A DNA stretch of 64,000 bases. It comes from Phytoseiulus persimilis (Eukaryota; Arthropoda; Arachnida; Mesostigmata; Phytoseiidae). Positions 1-10,610 of the stretch are shown one piece after another. Each line of letters begins with the position of its first letter. The stretch's first letter is position 1. The notes beneath the pieces are model-generated. The model did not search any database. It saw only the letters and a program-made list of their open reading frames with translations, and was not told the origin of the DNA. A program made the translations under genes and the position numbers. Where the stretch lies: assembly GCA_037576195.1 (NCBI GenBank), contig CM075101.1, forward strand, positions 16,120,001-16,184,000. Reading direction: 5' to 3'.

Positions 1-317
1 ACTGGCGCAAGTCCATTGAATCTGTCGGAAAACTCTTCCTTCGGCGATTGAGATGGCGATGCTCTCAAAAGGACTCTGCAATCGCAATGCTACCACCCGT
101 CATCCCCCTCCTCGAGGAACAAGACAGGGGAATGCTCTACCGTATACTTGCGCTCGGACTTTGTGATAACTTCTTCGTTAACGGCAAATAACCGCCGCAG
201 CGGCCTTATGGTCCGGCCAAAGGCTCTCCCCCGCAAAGACGCTATAAAATACACCTGGTCTTGGCGAGTAAGCACAGCGGTCGCCGAGAACCGTATACCA
301 AGAGAACTCTTCCACCT

Positions 318-662
318 CTATGACCCCCTCCCCTTTGAATGAAGGAGCTTTTGAATTGAATTGAATCGAAGCTCAAGCAGACTTTTTTCGGAAATTGAGA
401 CAATTCCCTGCGTTGAACAACTTCCAATATATTCCTGGAGGTGTTTTCGCTCGGCTTTGATCTCTTCCTCGTTGACATAATCATTGTTAGATTCTCCCTT
501 CTCTAGGATAAACTGCGTCAGCTCCCCTGCAGATTCAGCCGCCGCTTTAATGAAATCAACCAAATATTCGACCGCGCTGTATCCATCGATTCTCACGTAG
601 TGCAGTTTCTGGCTCATCTGATCGTCATGCTTCCCGTCTTGCCTGCTGTCAACGAGGTGCAT
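318..662 (-). CDS. Possible coding segment, unidentified helical protein
   Basis: An uninterrupted reading frame of 114 codons ends in a TAG stop at its low-coordinate end. I do not recognise the protein. From an internal Met-Ser-Gln start (about residue 16) it reads as a mixed, mainly helical sequence with acidic and charged heptad-like stretches (for example EEEIKAERKHLQEYI) and codon choice that looks protein-like rather than random. The frame stays open only about 35 nt upstream of the first ATG, and no convincing splice acceptor is visible, so the start is uncertain. It may be the last exon of a gene whose other exons I did not find, or a chance ORF. No signal peptide or membrane segment is visible. 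Confidence 0.25.
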   Translation of the reverse strand: MHLVDSRQDGKHDDQMSQKLHYVRIDGYSAVEYLVDFIKAAAESAGELTQFILEKGESNNDYVNEEEIKAERKHLQEYIGSCSTQGIVSISEKSLLELRFNSIQKLLHSKGRGS

Positions 663-2243
663 ACTCGCATACCCAGAATTCCGAGAACCCGTGAAAACTC
701 AAATAACATTGAGTGGAGCAGATGCAACACAGAGAAATGAAACAGATTGAAACCTATACGAACCATCCACACCGATTCTCTATGAATGAAACGCATACCG
801 GAGAGAACCCGTGATCCCTAAAGTTCGAAATCCCGAATGCCCGGAATCCCGGCGCGTACACTTGGAATCCCGACTTCCCCCCCCCCCCACCCCGTTCGTT
901 TTCCTCCAGTGCGGGGTCGTGATGACGAGGAAGCTTTCGTGGAACGGAATGAGGAGATGAACACTGGCTGATGAAGCTGCTAGATCGCTGATATTTATCG
1001 TCAGGTGTTTCGCGGAATGTGTTGTTATTGGTTTGAGGGCCACTCTTCTATTTTTTCCCCGCATTCCAACTCCATCGACTCCCTATTCGTAGTTGACCTA
1101 TTTGCCTCAGGTGATTCACTTCCCTCCGGTTAACTATCCTTACTATTCCGATAGCTCACACAGGCTCCAACCAAGCTGAGCTCGGGAGATATCGCGAGGA
1201 AGCTCCGCGGAAAGTCTCGCATTTTTTCCCGATCAACCGGAATTCCTCGATGTAAAGAGTCAGAAGCGAGAATGTCGCCCCTGAGATGATCGTCCCGGTG
1301 CGGGCCCGCTTCTGAATAGCGGTAAATGATCTACCAAAACATACCGGGTGTGTAACTATAAACCCACCCTGCGACAAGGGTCCCCCGAGCGAGCTGCCGA
1401 AGAAAACTTGGATACCGATGCTTGAGCCGCGGTGACGAGAGAAAGACCTGAAACGCGAACAGCATAAACTCTCTCTTGTCTTGGAAAAGGAAAAATCTCG
1501 GATGCAAAAGATCTAGCAAAGATCACAGTCAGCATTGAGCCGTCCCTTCCTGATGCACTGCTGCACTGCCAATTTTTGTGTATAACCAGAGCTCATTGCC
1601 CGTTCCATCGCTTTTCAACTTTCAGTGGTTTTCCGATGTCTCACACAGAGATTCCGTGCAGTCGTCTCATTCTCTTCTGGGATACGGCCTCACTCGATAG
1701 CACCCACCATCGCTTCTCTGAAAAGACGAGCATGTGAGGATTCGAACGCAGCAGACGGAAACTCGGGAACGCTGAAAGTGAGACCGACTATTATTATTAT
1801 TACCGATTATCAATTATACCGAATAATTATTCGGATTCGTGTGCCCGCACTCGAGCTGACTATGTCTTTGCCCACATTCACAAATGACAGCGACAGCCAG
1901 CCTTTACTCAAAACTGTGTCGTTACGAACGAATCGCTGCTTAAGAATGCTTTCCACTTCGCTGTCCATGCTTCCTGTCAAATCTCGGGTATTGCCGTTTC
2001 GCGCAGAAGCGGACTCCGTCGATGAGCACCGCGTGCATGGTTCTAAGTGATTTTGAAACGACGGTAGCTGAGACGGTCTCTATAGATGGGTGGTATCTGA
2101 TCCAACGTTCATGCCATCAACAAACTCGAATCGAGCTCCAAGCTCTGAACGGGCAGCTGATACCAGCTCGGAATTTTTCATTTCGTTGGACCCGGCATCG
2201 ATTCTTCTCTCCAAGAAGTAATGAATTTCTCTCCCTTCCTACA
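663..2243. other. Non-coding stretch upstream of Rce1
   Basis: I see no supportable gene here. The stretch holds a 12-nt C run (877-888), an AT-rich ATT-repeat (about 1789-1803) and a perfect 16-bp palindrome (1819-1834). The last part, directly before 2245, ends in a polypyrimidine tract with CAG and is probably the intron preceding the Rce1 coding exon. A reading frame runs open from 2022 into Rce1, so part of the segment could be coding. Confidence 0.5.
1819..1834. repeat. Perfect 16-bp AT-rich palindrome
   Basis: The sequence CCGAATAATTATTCGG is its own reverse complement. It lies about 420 bp upstream of the inferred Rce1 exon next to an ATT repeat. It could be a dimeric transcription-factor site or simply AT-rich noise; no function can be assigned. 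Confidence 0.6.
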
Positions 2244-2244
2244 G
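2229..2244 (+). other. 3' splice site before the Rce1 coding exon
   Basis: A polypyrimidine run (TTTCTCTCCCTTCCTACAG) ends in CAG at 2242-2244, 11 nt before the ATG at 2256. It has the form of a strong acceptor. If used, the open frame upstream (from 2022) is intron or belongs to a different exon, and translation begins at 2256 or in an unseen upstream exon. Confidence 0.55.
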
Positions 2245-2255
2245 TTTTGTGGAAC

Positions 2256-3062
2256 ATGCTGCAAGCTCTTGCCTGCGCTGTGGGCATCGCTCTCGCATTT
2301 CTGGTCGTAATCTACGTGGGAATTGACGGTCATCAACGGAACGAACCCTCAGTAGCCAAGCTGCGCTGCGTACGAGTGCTCTTGTTGAGCCTCATAACAC
2401 CCGTTTATGTATTCTTCGTGTATGATGCGTCTTTCTATCCACTGTCCTTCTGGGAGGTCCTCGGACTACGATCCGAGGGTCTTCTGTCGGCCGCAGTCTT
2501 GCCATTGGCGCTCACAATGCTGTTCTACTTGGCCCCCATCATCACGCACTTCGTCCTCGACCGTTACTACACTCTTCTCATCGAACCGCATTTCTGGAAA
2601 GAGAGCTTATCAGATCCCTTGTGGGTTCGAGACCACATTTGCGCCCCTTTCGTCGAAGAAGTCTGCTTCCGTGCGTGCCTCTTGCCTCTGCTCTACCCGC
2701 ATTTTGGCGAGCTTGGCTCAGCGATAGTCGGTCCGGTTCTTTTCGGACTTTGTCATCTGCACCACGTCATGGAACGCGTGCCGCGCTTCGGACTCCTGAA
2801 TGCCATGCTTGTGACAGCATCACAGATATTCGTTACGACGCTGTTCGGTATCTACACATCGTTCCTTTTCTTGAGGACTGGCCATATCTTACCGTGCATT
2901 CTCGTGCACGCGTTCTGCAACTACATGGGAGTGCCGCAACTGCCACCTGCCGAGAGGTCATGGCTCTGGCTCCTCTACGCCTTCGGGATCGGTGGTTGGT
3001 GTTTTCTACTCAAGCCACTCACCGATCGGAGTCTCTACTCCAATCACATATTTATTGAGTGA
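2256..3062 (+). CDS. Rce1: CAAX prenyl protease 2 (Ras-converting enzyme 1)
   Basis: This integral endoplasmic-reticulum membrane protease removes the AAX tripeptide from farnesylated or geranylgeranylated CAAX proteins such as Ras, before carboxyl methylation. From the chosen ATG the product is 268 aa. The CPBP/ABI-family motifs are all visible: EExxxR (Glu134, Glu135, Arg139), FxxxH (Phe163, His167) and HxxxN (His218, Asn222). About seven hydrophobic segments are present, and the C-terminal PLTD...LY block is typical of animal Rce1. The frame stays open upstream to 2022 (346 aa), but that part resembles no Rce1 N-terminus and a strong splice acceptor ends at 2244. I therefore start at Met 2256; animal homologues are about 300-330 aa, so a short upstream coding exon may be missing. 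No intron interrupts the visible coding region. Catalytic residues are intact and the gene looks functional. Confidence 0.9.
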   Translation: MLQALACAVGIALAFLVVIYVGIDGHQRNEPSVAKLRCVRVLLLSLITPVYVFFVYDASFYPLSFWEVLGLRSEGLLSAAVLPLALTMLFYLAPIITHFVLDRYYTLLIEPHFWKESLSDPLWVRDHICAPFVEEVCFRACLLPLLYPHFGELGSAIVGPVLFGLCHLHHVMERVPRFGLLNAMLVTASQIFVTTLFGIYTSFLFLRTGHILPCILVHAFCNYMGVPQLPPAERSWLWLLYAFGIGGWCFLLKPLTDRSLYSNHIFIE

Positions 3063-3391
3063 TTCCGCTGTAGGATCCGTCTACAGATGGGCGACTGTGT
3101 TTATTTGAGCCTGCTGTGTGTATATTCTGCTGTGGAAATATTTATATCATGGAGACGGAGTGGCTGTTGCGGCGGCAGATTCCCAATTTCGTCTGCAACA
3201 GCCGGAGGAAATCTCGAGGAAGCGGGGAAGACAGGGTTCGAGCCTTTGTAGATCAGGCCCCGTGCTTCCGCTGCGCAGTCGAGAGCCAGGACACTGGCAA
3301 CGAAGTCATTTCAGATACGCACGAAAGGGACCTAGCGGACAACTACGTAGGATCTATTCAGAGAGTATTTGTACCTCGTTTACATTAGTGG

Positions 3392-3397
3392 AATAAA
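3392..3397 (+). terminator. Polyadenylation signal, probably of Rce1
   Basis: A canonical AATAAA lies 330 nt after the Rce1 stop codon and is the first one seen downstream on the plus strand. The intervening 3' UTR-like sequence has no long convincing frame. Assignment to Rce1 is inferred from position. Confidence 0.5.
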
Positions 3398-3408
3398 TAC
3401 GGTTGGCA

Positions 3409-3776
3409 ATGAAGCTTTCTGAGTTTCCTGAATCCTCGTTCATGAGTCCTGGGAGTCCAATGGCCTGCGCGTGTGCCTTTCACAGATCGGGACTGAGGCT
3501 CTTGGCTCCTAGCCAAGGAATTCCGGAACGAAGTGGGAAGACTTCGCCTGTTGCTGAAACTCTCATCCGAACAGAACTACGCATCACGCGTTTCAATCTC
3601 GATGGTCGCGTCAAAGTCTCGCTCTCGCGGGGAAAGACCATTGAAGTCGATGACAGACTCCTCGAGATTTTATTCAAGCATAAAAGTGGGAAGGCATTGT
3701 ACAGGTGGTGTACATATTTGCAAGAGGTGAGAAACCAGTCGAAGCCTTGGCAGAAACTACTTCCTCCTGAGCAGGT
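3409..3776 (+). CDS. Possible orphan coding exon ending at a GTAAGG donor
   Basis: An open frame from an ATG at 3409 runs for 122 codons to a strong splice donor (GAGCAG|GTAAGG at 3776/3777), and reaches a stop only four codons into the would-be intron. Codon choice in the second half is GC-rich at third positions and the peptide looks protein-like (RITRFNLDGRVKVSLSRGKT, followed by an amphipathic stretch). A possible acceptor ends near 3484 (CTTTCACAG), so the true exon may start there. I do not recognise the protein. Its partner exon would have to lie beyond the oppositely oriented cuticle gene, because I see none between. Alternatives are a chance ORF or an exon remnant. Confidence 0.3.
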
Positions 3777-3832
3777 AAGGCGGTAGTACCAGGGGAGCTT
3801 GAGATGCAGGCCATTGGGAAGAGAAGAGCGGG

Positions 3833-5159
3833 TCATGATAAGCAACGGTCGGGCCCCACCTCGAGTCGATAGGTCTCGGTGGTGCCAGATGAACCCTTGA
3901 AAACGGTTCTGGGGGGAAGAACCCGATAGGAGGGTGATGAGGGCTCTGGAAACAGCGAAAGAATATTTGGAAGAGTTTCGATGCGAGGACTCTGGGGTCG
4001 TTGAGTAACCCTCCTATCAACCTCTCTGACAACACTGAATCTCGTCAACTTACTCGGGGCTCCTCGGGTTTCGTAGGAACAACCGGTTGGATGACTTGAA
4101 TGGGTCTGGCAGGTTCAGGGGGAATGCCAGGACGAGATGTGATCGAGCCATCTTGCGGACGAGGTTCTGAGATCACGTTTGAAGGCGGCACAACGATTTC
4201 GGGTCGAGAACTGATAACGCCAGGCTGGGTGATTTGTGGAGGTTTCGGCGGAGGGTTTCTCGAGGCGGATGAACTCCACTCAACATCAGCAGGCGCTTGG
4301 TTGTCGGTTCCGGGCTCGTTAGTGTCTACCTTCGCTCTGAATCCGTCCTTATCCGCTATGTAATCCACAGTCCTGAAGCGACCATCCGACAGAGTGATCG
4401 TGTAGCGACCTTCAAGAATCGGGAATATTGGAGTGGGTTCCGATCGCATTGACCAAATAAACATCTCTGTTCACCGCACTCTAAATTCTCAGCGTTGAAT
4501 TTTCGATGAGGATCAATGATATTTGGCTTCTAGAGTTCAATTTCGTCATGAAATGCTCCCAAGGATGGTGGACTTAAGAACTGTCGAACTCGACACGAAA
4601 ATAACTCCCCAACAATGACAGAGGAACAAATACAAATGCAACTTGTGAAACTCATAGCGTTTGATGATAATATACAAAATCGACTCTGATGAGGACAGTT
4701 GGCGGACTTCCCAACGACGAAAATGTTAAGCACTGGAATTCGGACTAACCCTTCACAGTTCCCTCGGAATCTCGGGCTTCTTGCCGGCTGTGGCCACCGT
4801 CGTCAGCTTGAACGTTGTACTCAAATGAATAGGAGTCGTCGGCAGCGTCCACGTCGTTCACACTGGTTTCTTCGTCGTTCCGCACGGGAGCAAACGCTGG
4901 TCCGTCGAAGGCGGGTACTGCACGTACTGCCGGAGAAAACCCATATCCTCCGTAGGATAGGCCACCGTACACGAATCTTCTGTCCAGGGGCACCGCAAGA
5001 GCCGCCGCGCTCACGAGCACCAGCAGGAAACAATTCATCGGATGTAGCTGAAGATGTTCCAATTTCAGAGGTAGGAAATATCGAAATGTCTCACAAGCTT
5101 AGGAAAGCGGGTGACGATCGCGCGCACCGTCGTTCGGGGAGAATTTCCTCACTCACCAT
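3833..5159 (-). CDS. Cuticle protein with Rebers-Riddiford chitin-binding domain (RR-2 type)
   Basis: A secreted structural protein of the exoskeleton that binds chitin through its chitin_bind_4 domain. Four coding exons fit exactly: 5157-5159 (only the ATG), 4750-5047, 4054-4409 and 3833-3991, separated by GT-AG introns of 109, 340 and 62 nt. Donors are GTGAGT, GTTAGT and GTAAGT, and phases are 0, 1 and 0. The product is 271 aa: signal peptide about 1-19 (hydrophobic LLVLVSAAALA), a Tyr/Gly-rich linker, the RR domain at about 74-135 (SYSFEYNV to VDTNEPGT) split by intron 2, then a Pro-rich tail of about 130 residues. A first exon of only one to a few codons is usual in this family. Exon 3 is certain. 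The last exon is inferred from splice signals and a TTACTCAAC branch-point-like sequence; without it translation stops three codons past the donor. TATA box and initiator lie just upstream. It is convergent with Rce1. Confidence 0.85.
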
Positions 5160-5169
5160 GGTCTCGATG

Positions 5170-5209
5170 ACTGATCACTCGTCGTTTGCCCCTTCGACAC
5201 GATTTTATA
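5170..5209 (-). promoter_or_regulatory. Core promoter of the cuticle gene: TATA box and initiator
   Basis: On the minus strand TATAAAA (5209-5203) is followed by an arthropod-type initiator TCAGT (5174-5170) and then by the one-codon first exon at 5159. The TATA-to-initiator distance is 37 nt, a little longer than the usual 30 or so, so the exact start site could lie a few bases upstream. A strong TATA box fits a tightly timed moulting-cycle gene. Confidence 0.65.
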
Positions 5210-5739
5210 CGGGATGAAAAACCCTTTCCTCCGAGCACCGGTTTTCAACTCTGAAAAATTTGGTATGTTCGTAGAAGACCGTCTGAGAGAAGAGCTGTTT
5301 CCCTTGCCCCTTTCATTTGAGGTGGGCTGGAATCGCTTGATCCGAGGGACGATCGCTGCCTGTACGTATTTTCTTGTGATGATAAATTGGAGTTTCTTCG
5401 AAGCCTCATTCTTCCCAGATCTCTGGAGTACCACTGACGCGGGTCACAGATGCCAAATCTCGGAGGCGAGATCGCTCCGTTCTTTCTTCATTCGAGCGCC
5501 TGGGTCTCCTTTCAGACGCCCTCTTCCAGATAAGGAGTCGCGCTGACGAACATTCAGGAGTTATTGGTCTTGAGTCTCTTGATTTAGTACAAGGGGAGTC
5601 GGAGTGTTCGAGTTCCCGTTGGGGGACATTCCATGGGCGTCACCTCTCCGAGTTGATATCGACACCGAAAAACCTCGGAAGATCTTCGGTTGTTCAATGA
5701 ACACGTCTGCCTTACATGTTGACAATCGCCTCCCGCAGA

Positions 5740-5747
5740 TGACGTCA
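5740..5747. promoter_or_regulatory. Perfect CRE octamer (TGACGTCA)
   Basis: The palindromic TGACGTCA matches the CREB/ATF consensus. It lies about 580 bp upstream of the cuticle gene start, in reverse order to transcription. One such octamer is expected by chance in 64 kb; this window has at least five. Confidence 0.35.
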
Positions 5748-6514
5748 TATTCTTACATGAACTCTCGCGAGCCTGACTCACCGCTTTCCCCAGAAGTTTC
5801 GAGAGTTGTCAACTGAATTCGGTTGGTCGGTCACATAATTTGTGTAAGCCTCTTTATAGAATTAGCCACCTTGCCAGCATTTGAAGAGGTTCGCTGTCGA
5901 CCGGAGCTTGTCCAGAGCGTCGTCACGCTCTGTTCCCAGAAGGATTTACATCTTCTATCTCATCGGGTCGAGAACAACGCAGCGTCTTAGTGTTCAAAAT
6001 TGTTTTCTAGCATTCAGCAAAGACAAGCAGAAGCAGCAATCTCGGACATTCCAACAACTAAAACAACTCGTTGAAAGTTTCGTTCCGAAACTGACTTCAA
6101 TCATTCCGGAGGCGGGCTCAGAATGATTCATTGTTGGCTCCTGTAATTATTTATCCATCCATCTGTCCAATCTGACGTCTCATATGTCTCTCGATCCAAG
6201 AATCCATTCTTTGTCGTGGAGAATGAGACACGGAGAAGTCTTTAATTGAATGCGTTCCCACTGAAACACAACCGGTCCTCGTAAACAATCCGCCCGCCAG
6301 GACTGATGCTTCCAACGTTGCTGGCTTCCAAACGCAGGGGCCGGACTTTCCGTTGACTTGTCCCTCCCTCGTCATGCTGGGTACACATGTCGTCTGTAAA
6401 TCACGCTTTAATCGATGCGTTCCGATCTTCCGAAGACATAATATAGTGTAAACATCGAGCACCATCAACGTTGAGAGAATTCATCTTCATGGTGACGATG
6501 TGGTGTCCGTTGTA

Positions 6515-6529
6515 TTTTTTTTTTTTTTT
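6515..6529. repeat. Homopolymer run of 15 T
   Basis: An uninterrupted poly(T) tract. It could be the reversed poly(A) tail of a minus-strand retroposed sequence, but no recognisable body or target duplication is attached. Confidence 0.8.
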
Positions 6530-9500
6530 GTCGGTCTCCGGTAGACCCCCGTGCTCGATGACTGTTCTGAGCTCCTTGTGTATCGGTCGTTTTCGAGGCT
6601 AACCGATCATCATGGTTATCTTCCTTTCGCGATAAATACTCTTGCGTGGATCGATCGACTGTTTTCACCCTCTTATCTTGGAAGCCACCGGTGGTTCCTT
6701 CGCAATTAGGTGGGCGTACTTCTGAAGTCTGAGTCCCATCGGCGGGGAAACTGTGCGACTCGCGCACAGAAATTCTGCCGTTCGGAGGCTCATGACGAGA
6801 CTCATGGAACCGTGTGCTGGACGCTCGCTCATTTATACAGTTCCCACCGGCCGACGCAGACACACAAACAACAATTAAGATATGGTTCGAACAATGAGCC
6901 GCGCTGTTGTTATGAATTTCGCAATACTTCTCGGACTCAGTTGACAACCGGGCAACGGAAAAGTTCTGAGCAGAAAACAGGGAAGAGTCCTGAGTTGCCT
7001 GTCCGAGGCGGCTAACAGAAAGTTTGATTATATTTGGTGCCGTGCATGCGGACCAAGATAACGCCCCCCTAAATCAAACCTGTTGGTTTTCGTTTCACCC
7101 CATACGAATCCAACAATGGTACATGACTGTACAGAAATGCATACACCGTCGCGTCATCCTTGACGCCATACAAGGGAGCCAACGATTAAGTGTTTGTGTG
7201 TGAACCCGATGAAGGTATACTCATCGGGAGGACAGCGACAGATTTCTGATTGAATCGCATAAATGGGCATCTCATCCTGGAAGTTCGAAAGACCGAAACT
7301 TCAGCAGTCCGAAGGCACAGAATCTTGACGGAGCACACCTTTCTGCCGGTTCATCGTACGATAACTGTAAGCGATGCCCCCTTTACGTCTCACTCTCGGA
7401 ACCATCACGGGCTCGAAACGGGCATTTCTGCTGTGCGCTAATACGGAAAAAACTATGCGCGTCGCCGGAAAAACCTTAGATAACAGGAACCATTCCGAAA
7501 GTGCGTGTCACCGTCCTGACTTAAGAGGTACGGCTTCTCAGGGAACGTCCGCTCAATTCACGTGTCCTCATGGTGATGCACACCCGTCGAGGGACATAAA
7601 CCTCGGCTGTAATCCAGATATCTGCGTCGCTGCAGTTCATCGGAGAATAAATATCATCTTGGTCTTTTGTAAACAAGCGAAATCGAATCGGCGATACAAA
7701 TTGAATTGATCCCAGCGGATACGCCTTCTTCAACAGGCACATGGATCGGGACGGTCTAGATTCGATGATCGTAAAATGTACGTGCCTTACCCAGAGGATC
7801 GCGGGGACTTTTTCCGGAGATAATTACGACGGGCTCCATTTAGGGCTTTGGTGTGGCCGTCCTTGCAGCGTGTTCGAAGCCGAGCGAAAATTCCCCCCGT
7901 GTACTTCTCCGGAATGATTGTCGAAAACACGCGACTGCTAATTGGGGAGAAATGTCCAACTGGGCCTATCTCTGTGCTCAAGCAATGACGATTCTCGCGA
8001 GCAGCAATTATAAAGTTGAAAAATGGCCGCCTGGTTGTCCGCACCTAGGGATTGATTTTGAACATCATCGAATATATCATTGGGGACGAATCCCATTAAT
8101 CAGAAAGGCGATTGAAAACCAGAGTGGTTGACTGCGGTCGCTCATCACGCAGGCAATGCCGTCTGGCAATCCGCCATTGCCACTGTATTTCATTGCAAAG
8201 GAAGCACAACGATCAAATAAAACATCCAGCTCTAACTTTCTCTCATCCCCATCTACTGCCTCTGAAAGACGTCATTGATGATCTCTTATTCACGCGCTTA
8301 TCGTGAAATCGACCGGTCCGGTACTGTCTGCAAGCGTATACAAGCGGTCAGAAAACAAAGTCATCGAACGTCCAGGCTCGATATTAAAATGCTAATGAGT
8401 CTCACATAACGATTCGCGCAGCCCATCACTAGAGATAGAACTCTGTGCCGCACAAAATATCGGATATGAAACCCATTAATCTTCCTGACAGAGATATTGG
8501 AACAAATAAGGAATACGTTCAGACTCTTCCGACGGCGGAAAGTCGACGATCAGCGATGTCGAAGCGGCAAGGGCGAGAACTTGCTCGAAGCCAACGTGAA
8601 AAATGAAAAGATTCGGAGAGCCGTTGCAAAAAGTCGCATTCACGCCGTTGACATGAAGAAGAACGTCGCGAATAATCACTGAAGGCTGTCTCTCAACAGG
8701 ATTTCTCGATCGAATCACTGCTCGTGCTGGATAGCTCTGCGATCCGTAGGGCCTGCATGGGTCCAAGACAATATTTCATAAGTATGAGATGACATGAGCC
8801 TCGACCGTCGAGCGCGCACGGGAGTTCACCTCGAAGTGGGATAGCTCTATCAAAATCCGATCTTGACTGTTCCCGTTGGAATTCTTCGATTGAACTCATG
8901 GCGAAGTGCAGCAACTGTTCGTAATTTTTCTCGATATCATGCTCGATGTTCCGCTATCATGACAGAATATTTTGTCAACCGGACGTTAGCCTCACTCGGG
9001 TGACGAGTTCAGACAACGCCCGCAGTCGGTGCGCAGAAAGAGATAGCGTTGATACTTCTTCCCTTATGCGTCATAGTTTCTCCTATCAGCCGCTCACCCC
9101 TCCTTCCCCCGTCTTGGTTTGTTGAGTTCTTCTCTGTATTCCTACGACAATACGAACCGATCGCGTACGGCCGAATCAAATCTCAAAAAGTTTGAATTCT
9201 TCATGCGATGTATCCGCATCTCGGTGGCTTCACCGACGACTGACGATGAAGATTAGATAACCCTTGCCTTATCAGAGCAGTTCTTTGTAAATCGAGCGAG
9301 TCGGCCAGCCACCCAGCAGAATAACGAAAGATCAAAGGCGATTTGTTCAATTACGGAGTGAGCCAGGAGACACCAGTCGCGAGTCTTGGAAGCCGTTGGT
9401 TGACCGACCGATACGAAAAAAGTCTTTGCCCTGAATGGAAGATAAATATTGATTGAATCACCACGAAGTTCTATACATCGCCGCACGTCGTCAGCATCCC

Positions 9501-9655
9501 CTTCAGGGCGCGGTGATGTGACACCCGTACAATATTCGAATCCTGCTTAAAATTATACCGGAAAGGGAGAAGACCTCTCGGTATAGGGTCCCATTCCTAA
9601 AAACAGCACGGCGGGATGCTCTGCTATCTCCAGTAAGAGAAGGGAAGCACACACG

Positions 9656-9913
9656 ATGCCAACCAATCGGCAGGAAAAAAACACTTGCCAGGTTTGCGAG
9701 ATGTACGAGGAAGAGATAGAACATGAGATCCTCAAATGCTTCGACGCCCATGTTCCACGAGATGATCTCCTCGCGAGACGTGGACTCCAAGAGGATACCC
9801 AGATCCCTGCTTTAATGAACGCGGAAATAAAAAATCCTGGGAAAGTGAAAGGAACAGTTCCTCATATTTTTTTCTTCTGGAGAATAGAAAAAATGGAAAA
9901 ACGGCTCGATTGA
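9656..9913 (+). pseudogene. C-terminal fragment of a non-LTR retrotransposon reverse transcriptase
   Basis: The 85-codon frame contains a Cys-x2-Cys-x8-His-x4-Cys zinc-binding motif (CQVCEMYEEEIEHEILKC) near its start. The motif is followed by Arg/Leu-rich helical sequence (RDDLLARRGL) and a basic ending. This is the organisation of the tail of LINE ORF2 proteins, where a CCHC motif followed by HxLLxC-like residues closes the protein after the reverse transcriptase. The reverse transcriptase core itself is not present upstream, so this is a 5'-truncated or eroded copy. Family assignment is inference from the motif; a cellular zinc-finger exon is the main alternative. Confidence 0.45.
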
Positions 9914-10610
9914 AACCATTGAGTTTCTAGACCTTGACTCCTCTGAGATTGTGTTTGTTCTGGATCGAGACGCTTCAGCAATCAGCCTCGAGCTCGTGAC
10001 GTGCGCGTTGTTGGGCGTCAATATCTTGAAATTCCCGATTTCCTCACGGCCTCAAGCTGTAGATTACCAGGTGAGGAGGAACGCAAATTGAAAATCCTGT
10101 AAGTCGTAACTTCGAGTGTAGATCACTGAGTTATGATTTTCAGAGTCGATCTCAACTCTCTGGCTGGTCCGGTGTTCCACTTCTAAATCCGCTTCCACTG
10201 CTGGTCGTTCCGATTGAGATGGTCGCAGTGAAAAAGGACGTGAAGGGCGGTGAATGAGTCGACGATCTGAGGTATCTGAGCTCACCCAACTCCTTTTTTC
10301 GGTCTGGAACCGAGGGAGCGATATCGTTTCTGAACCATGGGGGAATCGGATAGATTCCCCCTGTATTCGTCCGAAACGTAACGTCAAGTCTGAGTTAGTT
10401 TTATTTCTGGACTCTGGGCTGGCCGAACCACACAATGGGCTGACTACTCGAAACTTTCAGTTTGCAATCCATCACAGGCGCATCGAAATTTCTACGAGCA
10501 GGTAGATCTAGAGTCTGTTTCTTATTTCAAAAATTAATAAGGGTTCCGGTGAGCCTATGTCTCTTACTTTAGGCCCCATATTTTCCATTTTCAAATGTGT
10601 TCATGTTCAG

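Larger units (their letters stand above)
5210..9610. other. Non-coding stretch between cuticle gene and LINE fragment
   Basis: Only short, mutually overlapping frames without recognisable domains occur here. Notable content is a perfect CRE octamer (5740-5747) and a 15-nt T run (6515-6529). I can support no gene, RNA or repeat family beyond these. Confidence 0.5.

Noticed and set aside
2022-2255. N-terminal extension of Rce1 to the ATG at 2022
   Set aside because: A strong splice acceptor ends at 2244, and the 78 extra residues resemble no Rce1 N-terminus.
4821-5033. Alternate minus-strand frame in the cuticle exon
   Set aside because: It is a shadow of the real cuticle frame, which carries the signal peptide and chitin-binding domain.
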